This document shows positions 7,492 through 11,777 of a DNA stretch of 11,777 nucleotides, piece by piece (positions within the stretch are counted from its first letter, which is position 1; every line of letters starts with the position of its first letter). The DNA comes from Proteobacteria bacterium UBA4457. GTDB taxonomy: Bacteria > Pseudomonadota > Gammaproteobacteria > Ga0077536. The notes below the pieces were generated by a model. The model was not told the origin of the DNA and ran no database searches. It saw only the letters and a program-made list of their open reading frames with translations. Both the position numbers and the translations under genes were made by a program. The stretch is from NCBI GenBank assembly GCA_002390205.1, contig DGOV01000116.1, positions 37,757 to 49,533 of the forward strand. The letters are read 5' to 3'.

Positions 7492-7499
7492 GGGGGGAA
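7492..7499 (+). promoter_or_regulatory. Shine-Dalgarno deciding the cupin start
   Basis: GGGGGGAA ends 6 bp before GTG 7506 and lies inside the reading frame that would begin at TTG 7452. It supports 7506 as the real start. ATG 7524 is too far from it. Confidence 0.6.
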
Positions 7500-7505
7500 T
7501 TTCGA

Positions 7506-7886
7506 GTGCTTGATTATGTCAAAATGAAGGATGAGGATGGCCTCGAGCCATGGCCTTCTATGGAAGAGCTGCCGTTTGTTAACACAATAGAAGGTAATCC
7601 TGTCCATACGGGCCGCTTTGATGTCGGTGGCTTTGGGATGAGGACGATGATTGGTGTTTGGGAATGCACGCCTGGGAAATTCGAATACACTTACCCAGGA
7701 GATGAGATGTGCACTTTAATAAAAGGGAAAATACAGCTCCTCTGTGAAAACGGAGAGATACATAATTATTCAGCCGGTGACACTTTCTACACCAGGAAAA
7801 ACGAAGTGGCTACTTGGACAGTTATTGAAACGGTCAGAAAAATCTTCTCGATACATGATCCAGATTCAGATAATTTGTCTCATTAG
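7506..7886 (+). CDS. Cupin domain protein (DUF861/cupin_3 type)
   Basis: A small single-domain beta-barrel cupin of 126 residues when started at GTG 7506. The core reads GVWECTPGKFEYTYPGDE (50-67), LIKGKIQL (71-78), then SAGDTFYTRKNEVATW (89-104), matching the cupin_3 pattern of G-x-W-x-x-x-P-G, a D-E pair and a later GD-x-F. The family often binds a metal, but classic cupin histidines are replaced here by acidic and other residues, as usual in this subgroup, so metal binding is uncertain. A TTG at 7452 would add 18 residues but lacks a ribosome site; GTG 7506 has GGGGGGAA at the right distance. It is followed after 47 bp by the desaturase gene on the same strand and probably heads that transcript. 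Possible roles are a small-molecule lyase or isomerase, or a sensor; none is demonstrable. Confidence 0.82.
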   Translation: MLDYVKMKDEDGLEPWPSMEELPFVNTIEGNPVHTGRFDVGGFGMRTMIGVWECTPGKFEYTYPGDEMCTLIKGKIQLLCENGEIHNYSAGDTFYTRKNEVATWTVIETVRKIFSIHDPDSDNLSH

Positions 7887-7933
7887 CCTAAATATGAAAC
7901 AGCATAGTTGATCGTTTAAGGAAGGAGAGTGAA

Positions 7934-8812
7934 GTGGAAGCTACAGCCCAGAGAAAAATCATTCATGCTATTCGGAAGACGCCGGAACTACAGGATGCGT
8001 TTCAGGTCCCATTGTTGGCCTTACCCACTTTTCTCATTTTGATTTTAACTTTAACAGGCTTCGCGATAAGTACGAGCTTCTATCTTGCAGGGGAGCTAAA
8101 TGTAATGCCACTTATGCTTATTAACTCGGCGATCATATTTTTTAGCTTTACCCCATTACATGAGGCGACGCATCGGTCGTTCTCAAGAGTGATGTGGCTA
8201 AATGATCTCCTCGGGACTCTCTCAGCGCAGTTAATACTTCCAGGGTTCAACACTAGCTTGTATAGATTTCTGCACATTACACATCACCAACGTACGGGAG
8301 AGAGTCAAAGTGACCCTGACGAAAGATTCATCTCCGCCCCGTTGTTCAACAGGGTTCTGAATTGGGCTTTTCTAGATGTGCTATGGACGCGTTACTACCT
8401 AAGTGTTTGGTCAGAAAGGCCACAGGGCGAGCGTGTCCGATTTTGTGCTGGGTTGTTTTTCTATATCAGTGTTTTCGTAGTCGGATTCAGCTCAAGTTAC
8501 GCACTTGAGTTTTTATGCGCTTTTGTTGTGCCAATGTTTCTAGGCCGGATAATCCTGGTCTATTTGTTCGCGTATATTCATCACGTGCAAGGTGTAGAAC
8601 AACGATCGGATCCGATCGGCGCAACTGGAATGATTGATACGCATGCAGTTAATCGCTTTTTACTGCTAGGGCAATCACGCCACCTTATTCACCATCTATA
8701 CCCTGGGTTACCCTGGTATCGCTATGATCAGGTCTGGGATGTAGCCAGAAAAGGAATCCCTGCGTCAAAAATAAAATGGGGTGGCTTGTTAGGCCGAATA
8801 TCTACAAATTGA
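7934..8812 (+). CDS. Membrane fatty acid desaturase/hydroxylase family protein
   Basis: A 292-residue di-iron integral-membrane protein of the fatty acid desaturase superfamily, which also includes carotenoid ketolases/hydroxylases and alkane hydroxylase relatives. The three histidine boxes are complete: HEATH (76-80), HITHH (114-118) and HLIHH (250-254, in RHLIHHLYP). An additional HH is at 216-217 (YIHHVQG). Hydrophobic segments occur at about 26-50, 55-73, 172-188 and 190-213, with the boxes on the cytoplasmic side as expected. The GTG start at 7934 has AAGGAGAG at 7922-7929. It lies between the cupin (47 bp) and the epoxide-hydrolase-like gene (54 bp), all on one strand. Whether it desaturates, hydroxylates or ketolates, and on which lipid or terpenoid, cannot be told from these motifs. 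Confidence 0.92.
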   Translation: MEATAQRKIIHAIRKTPELQDAFQVPLLALPTFLILILTLTGFAISTSFYLAGELNVMPLMLINSAIIFFSFTPLHEATHRSFSRVMWLNDLLGTLSAQLILPGFNTSLYRFLHITHHQRTGESQSDPDERFISAPLFNRVLNWAFLDVLWTRYYLSVWSERPQGERVRFCAGLFFYISVFVVGFSSSYALEFLCAFVVPMFLGRIILVYLFAYIHHVQGVEQRSDPIGATGMIDTHAVNRFLLLGQSRHLIHHLYPGLPWYRYDQVWDVARKGIPASKIKWGGLLGRISTN

Positions 8813-8839
8813 TTCATAGATAATGTTCCTCGCTAAATA

Positions 8840-8856
8840 TGCGCTAGCGCACGTGC
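8840..8856. repeat. Overlapping palindromes upstream of the hydrolase start
   Basis: TGCGCTAGCGCA (8840-8851) is a perfect 12-bp palindrome and overlaps a second one, GCACGTGC (8849-8856). They end 10 bp before the GTG at 8867. As RNA the first could form a small hairpin that hides or exposes the start region; as DNA it could bind a dimeric regulator. Confidence 0.35.
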
Positions 8857-8866
8857 ATTCATTAAA

Positions 8867-9769
8867 GTGTCACCAATTAATAGCTCTATTAAATTGAGCT
8901 CCTCAGAAATTGAAACAGTCATGGTCGAAATCGGAGAGCTGTCCTTCGAAGTAGACTGCTGTGGGGAGGGTGGCAAGCTTGCTCTTTGCCTTCATGGGTT
9001 TCCCGAGAACAATTTCTCGTGGAGAAAACAACTCCCCGTACTCGCTGATATGGGTTATAAAGTTTGGGCCCCTAACCTGAGAGGCTATGGGAATTCTTAT
9101 AAGCCGGCGAAGGTAAGCGATTATTCAATTGAGAAACTACTAAATGATATTGTTGATTTGATTGACGCTAGTAACTCTGACGAGGTGACTATTATAGCCC
9201 ATGACTGGGGAGCCATTCTCGCTTGGATCTTTGCATCTAGAGAGCTAAAACCTCTCAAGAGTTTGGTGATTATGAACTGCCCACATCCTGTCGCTTTCAA
9301 GCGGGGTTTGAACTTGCGACAACTGCTGATGAGTTGGTATATGTATTTTTTCCAGATCCCGTTTCTTCCAGAGTGGTATTTAGGGAGAAATCATGCCATG
9401 CCTATTCGACGTATGCTGGAGAGAACAAGCGTTAACAGTGAGATGTTTCCGCAAGAAGTTACAGAAGTATATAGAAAACATGCGGCTCAAAATGGCACGC
9501 TAACCGCAATGATTAACTACTACAGGGCATTATTCAGATACCCCCCTAAGATCGCTAATGCCGTCTCTAGCCGAGAAAAAATCGCCGTGCCCACTTTACT
9601 TATTTGGGGAGAGCAAGACTTAGCACTTTCTAAGGATTTGGCTCTTAAAACGTCTGAGTTTGTTGTGGATCTGCAGACAAAGTTTATTCCAAACGGTTCC
9701 CACTGGATCCAACAAGATTGTCCGGAAAAAGTAAATAAATTGATGAGTGAGTTTTTATCAATAAATTGA
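8867..9769 (+). CDS. Alpha/beta hydrolase, epoxide hydrolase type
   Basis: A cytoplasmic alpha/beta-hydrolase-fold enzyme of 300 residues. The oxyanion motif HGFPE is at 43-47. The nucleophile elbow is HDWG with Asp113, an aspartate as in epoxide hydrolases and haloalkane dehalogenases rather than the serine of esterases. The acid is probably Asp251 in WGEQD, and the base His279 in GSHW. Lid tyrosines in SWYMYFFQIPFLPEW (156-170) and NYYRA (217-221) match the ring-opening tyrosine pair of soluble epoxide hydrolases. This favours epoxide hydrolysis to diols over dehalogenation. The GTG at 8867 has no clear ribosome site. ATG 8921 would remove 18 poorly conserved residues and is equally possible; an in-frame TAA at 8834 excludes anything earlier. 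It follows the desaturase by 54 bp. A role on an epoxide made by the P450 or desaturase is inference. Confidence 0.92.
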   Translation: MSPINSSIKLSSSEIETVMVEIGELSFEVDCCGEGGKLALCLHGFPENNFSWRKQLPVLADMGYKVWAPNLRGYGNSYKPAKVSDYSIEKLLNDIVDLIDASNSDEVTIIAHDWGAILAWIFASRELKPLKSLVIMNCPHPVAFKRGLNLRQLLMSWYMYFFQIPFLPEWYLGRNHAMPIRRMLERTSVNSEMFPQEVTEVYRKHAAQNGTLTAMINYYRALFRYPPKIANAVSSREKIAVPTLLIWGEQDLALSKDLALKTSEFVVDLQTKFIPNGSHWIQQDCPEKVNKLMSEFLSIN

Positions 9770-9782
9770 ATCTTTCGAGATT
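9769..9782 (+). terminator. Small UUCG-loop hairpin at the hydrolase stop codon
   Basis: AATCT-TTCG-AGATT forms a 5-bp stem with a UUCG loop, starting at the last base of the hydrolase stop codon. It is short, AU-rich and lacks a following U-tract, so it is a weak terminator candidate only. Confidence 0.22.
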
Positions 9783-10090
9783 AATCTATTCAAATTTAGA
9801 GCCGTAAAGCGACACCGAGAGTCAGATCCGTATTAGCCTTTGTCTAAAAGAATATCTGTGTTTCAGTCTCGGTCTTAGGGAAAGAACCTGTTGTTCTAAA
9901 GATATACAGGCAACAACACTTTTGTGATTAGAAAAGAGACGGCATTCGTTCGCAGAGTTGGAAATGCAGTCGTTGTTGTATTATCTTCTCTTATAGAAGC
10001 ACAGCTCACACAATCTTAAGCCCTTTGAACTTTACGTTTGTAGGTAATAAAGAACATGAGCTTTGTAATGACTTAGGGGGAACGTCATTC
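9770..10090. other. Intergenic region upstream of the molybdopterin oxidoreductase
   Basis: This 321-bp spacer separates the hydrolase from the molybdoenzyme gene. It holds a nested imperfect inverted repeat near its left end (listed separately), a small CTTCT/AGAAG hairpin near 9987-10001, and a GGGGGA ribosome site at 10076-10081. No convincing reading frame is present and no promoter pair stands out. The length suggests the molybdoenzyme has its own control. Confidence 0.5.
9814..9873 (+). repeat. Nested inverted repeat, possible structured leader or 3' element
   Basis: ACCGAGA (9814-9820) pairs with TCTCGGT (9867-9873), and inside it CAGAT (9823-9827) pairs with ATCTG (9854-9858). The arrangement gives a 60-nt imperfect stem with a small left bulge and a larger right bulge. 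I do not recognise it as a known riboswitch or sRNA; chance is not excluded. Confidence 0.3.
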
Positions 10091-11777
10091 ATGTCAAATA
10101 CTGTTAAATATGCGGGGGGATGTCCGCATGACTGCCCTGACACTTGCGCGATGATTTATGAAGTCCGAGATAATAAGTTAGTGTCTACAAAAGGAAATCC
10201 TGATCATCCTCTCACTCAAGGTGGGTTGTGCGTGAAATTGAAGGATTACGAAAAACGTCATTATCACCCTGATCGATTGTTACACCCGATGAGAAGATGT
10301 GGAGAAAAAGGGACAAACTCGTTTGAAAAAATTACCTGGGATGAAGCGCTGACTGAAATATCCACACGATGGAAGAGCATAATAGAAAAATATGGAGCCC
10401 AGTCAATAGCGCCATATAGTTACGCGGGGCATCAAGGTTTGGTGCACGGAATAAATGGTGGGGATGCTTTTTTTAATCGACTTGGTGCCTCCGTGATGGA
10501 ACGAACGATGTGTGGCTCTGGCTTAGCAACTGCCTGGCTGATGACGAACGGTCCAAGTGGTGGCATGGACCCTGAAAGTTTCGCACATTCAAAATTTATT
10601 CTTATTTGGGCATGCAATAGTGTCAGCACTAATGTGCACCATTGGCACGTGATCAAAAAAGCTCAAAAAAAGGGTGCAACAGTTGTTGTAATCGATCCTT
10701 ATCGCTCTCGAACAGCGAAAGAAGCTGATTGGCATCTTGCACCTCGAGTTGGAACGGATGGGGCGCTAGCGATGTCTCTTATACACACGATCATAGAGGA
10801 AAACCTTATTGATGAAGATTACGTAAAGCTATATACGCAGGGATATAATGAATTAAAAGAGCGTGCTCAAGGTTGGAGTGCTGAGAAAGCGTCTGAAGTC
10901 ACCGGAATTGAGGCGGAGGACATTCGTAAGCTCGCTAGGCAATACGCGGGCACCAAATCAGCTGCTATCCGCATTGGGGTAGCTTTGGAGCGGCACCAAG
11001 GGGGCGGGCAGGCAATCCGAGCTGTTTGCTGTTTGCCTTCTTTGACAGGAGCTTGGCGAGAAGTGGGGGGAGGGATCTTCGCCTTTCCATTCTGGGAACA
11101 TCCTTATCAGTTTGACAAAATGTGTCGACCCGATTGGATCCCTGAAGGGACTCAGGTTATTAACAACCTTCAGATAGGAAACGTCTTGACCGGTCAATCC
11201 GATAAGAAGCAGCTGCATGCGTTGATGTGTTGGAACTCCAATCCGGTGACTCAAGCACCAGATTCACGCAAAGTCATTGAAGGGCTAATGCGTGACGACC
11301 TCTTTTTGGTAGTTGCCGATCACTTTATTACAGATACAGCTTCTTACGCAGATATTATTCTCCCAGCCACGATGGGTGCTGAAATGGAGGACATTATTCT
11401 CTCATGGGGACATAACTATTTAACATATAACACTAAATGCGTAGACGCTCCTGGCGATGCGCTTTCAAATCGGGAAATATTTCGACGACTGGCTCAGTAT
11501 ATGGGTTTTGATGATGAAGAATTTCAATGGTCTGACAGTGAATGTCTTGAACGCTTTATTGACTGGGAGTCGCCAGTTTGTGAAGGCATTGACCTTGATT
11601 ACCTGCGGGAACATGGTTTTGCTCGACTCAATGTGGGAGCTGCTGACGATAGAGCGCCTCATCGGGAAGGTAATTTCCCAACGCCTTCGGGTAAGTGCGA
11701 GTTTCAATCGAGTATCGCTAAAAATGGAAATTTTGTTGTGGGTCCTTTTCGCCAGATGTATGAAGATTTTCAAGGTG
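10091..11777 (+). CDS. Molybdopterin (bis-MGD) oxidoreductase of the DMSO-reductase superfamily (3' partial)
   Basis: The catalytic subunit of a molybdenum or tungsten enzyme, open without stop to the window end; 562 residues are visible where the family usually has about 650-800. The N-terminal [4Fe-4S] site is C11-x3-C15-x3-C19-x27-C47, followed by Lys49 in the usual electron-path position. Residues 72-88 match the TWDEAL-type segment of the family. VVVIDPYRSRTAKEADWHLAPRVGTDGAL (198-226) is the cofactor-binding signature, and IILPATMGAEMED lies later. Cys141 (TMCGSG) falls where formate dehydrogenase and NapA carry their Sec/Cys metal ligand, by my hand alignment. There is no twin-arginine signal before the first cysteine, so the enzyme should be cytoplasmic. 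ATG 10091 has GGGGGA at 10076-10081. The substrate is unknown; partner subunits, if any, lie beyond the window. Confidence 0.94.
   Translation, partial: MSNTVKYAGGCPHDCPDTCAMIYEVRDNKLVSTKGNPDHPLTQGGLCVKLKDYEKRHYHPDRLLHPMRRCGEKGTNSFEKITWDEALTEISTRWKSIIEKYGAQSIAPYSYAGHQGLVHGINGGDAFFNRLGASVMERTMCGSGLATAWLMTNGPSGGMDPESFAHSKFILIWACNSVSTNVHHWHVIKKAQKKGATVVVIDPYRSRTAKEADWHLAPRVGTDGALAMSLIHTIIEENLIDEDYVKLYTQGYNELKERAQGWSAEKASEVTGIEAEDIRKLARQYAGTKSAAIRIGVALERHQGGGQAIRAVCCLPSLTGAWREVGGGIFAFPFWEHPYQFDKMCRPDWIPEGTQVINNLQIGNVLTGQSDKKQLHALMCWNSNPVTQAPDSRKVIEGLMRDDLFLVVADHFITDTASYADIILPATMGAEMEDIILSWGHNYLTYNTKCVDAPGDALSNREIFRRLAQYMGFDDEEFQWSDSECLERFIDWESPVCEGIDLDYLREHGFARLNVGAADDRAPHREGNFPTPSGKCEFQSSIAKNGNFVVGPFRQMYEDFQG

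Larger units (their letters stand above)
7189..7505. other. Divergent intergenic region between yciB-like gene and cupin
   Basis: This 317-bp AT-rich spacer must drive the yciB-like gene leftward and the cupin-desaturase-hydrolase genes rightward. It holds a 12-bp palindrome flanked by direct repeats (listed separately), and a loose GTGCC (7320-7324)/GGCAC (7352-7356) inverted pair. At the right end is the strong GGGGGGAA ribosome site of the cupin gene. A weak TTGCTT-N18-TAGTAT (7439-7468) is the only -35/-10 like pair I found before the cupin. No protein-coding frame is convincing here. Confidence 0.55.

Noticed and set aside
8867..9769. Haloalkane dehalogenase identity for the alpha/beta hydrolase
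   Set aside because: The Asp nucleophile would fit, but the two lid tyrosine motifs (WYMYFFQIPF and NYYRA) favour an epoxide hydrolase; halide-binding Trp/Asn residues were not clearly identified.
4418..10090. tRNA, rRNA, CRISPR array or insertion sequence in the spacers
   Set aside because: No cloverleaf-like stems with CCA ends, no regularly spaced repeats, and no transposase fragment or terminal inverted repeats were found on reading.
10432..10656. Minus-strand frames at 10432-10656, 10958-11254 and 11465-11773
   Set aside because: All are antisense to the molybdoenzyme, whose plus-strand frame is continuous and carries conserved motifs.

Overview
This window looks like part of a catabolic or accessory region from a Gram-negative bacterium, most likely a proteobacterium. 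The evidence is moderate GC with AT-rich spacers, Shine-Dalgarno sequences of the AGGAG/GGGGGA type, a YciB/IspZ septation-protein homologue, and dense short operons of soluble oxidoreductases and hydrolases. The species cannot be fixed from the sequence. I saw no insertion sequence, tRNA, rRNA, CRISPR array, transporter or transcriptional regulator gene.

Left part (1-4417): a HyuA-type hydantoinase/oxoprolinase subunit, cut off at its 5' end by the window edge, is followed after 14 bp by its HyuB partner on the + strand. Facing them on the - strand is a two-gene unit of a DUF1330 protein and a WrbA-like flavodoxin-fold protein. The HyuB and flavodoxin genes end tail to tail with a single base between their stop codons.

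Middle part (4418-7188): a 369-bp divergent control region separates the DUF1330 gene from a + strand pair, a SnoaL/NTF2-like protein and a bacterial cytochrome P450. The P450 meets a - strand yciB-like membrane protein gene; a hairpin lies between the two 3' ends.

Right part (7189-11777): a 317-bp spacer with an operator-like palindrome leads into a + strand run of cupin, membrane fatty-acid-desaturase-type protein and epoxide-hydrolase-type alpha/beta hydrolase. After a further 321-bp spacer comes a molybdopterin (bis-MGD) oxidoreductase with an N-terminal [4Fe-4S] site. That gene is open to the window edge with no stop.

Taken together, the genes offer ring opening or carboxylation (HyuAB), oxygenation (P450), desaturation or hydroxylation (desaturase), epoxide or ester hydrolysis (alpha/beta hydrolase), possible dehydration or isomerisation (SnoaL-like), and a molybdenum-dependent redox or hydration step. 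This fits breakdown or tailoring of a hydrophobic, possibly cyclic substrate. The substrate is an inference only: no gene here fixes it, and dedicated P450 redox partners are not visible.
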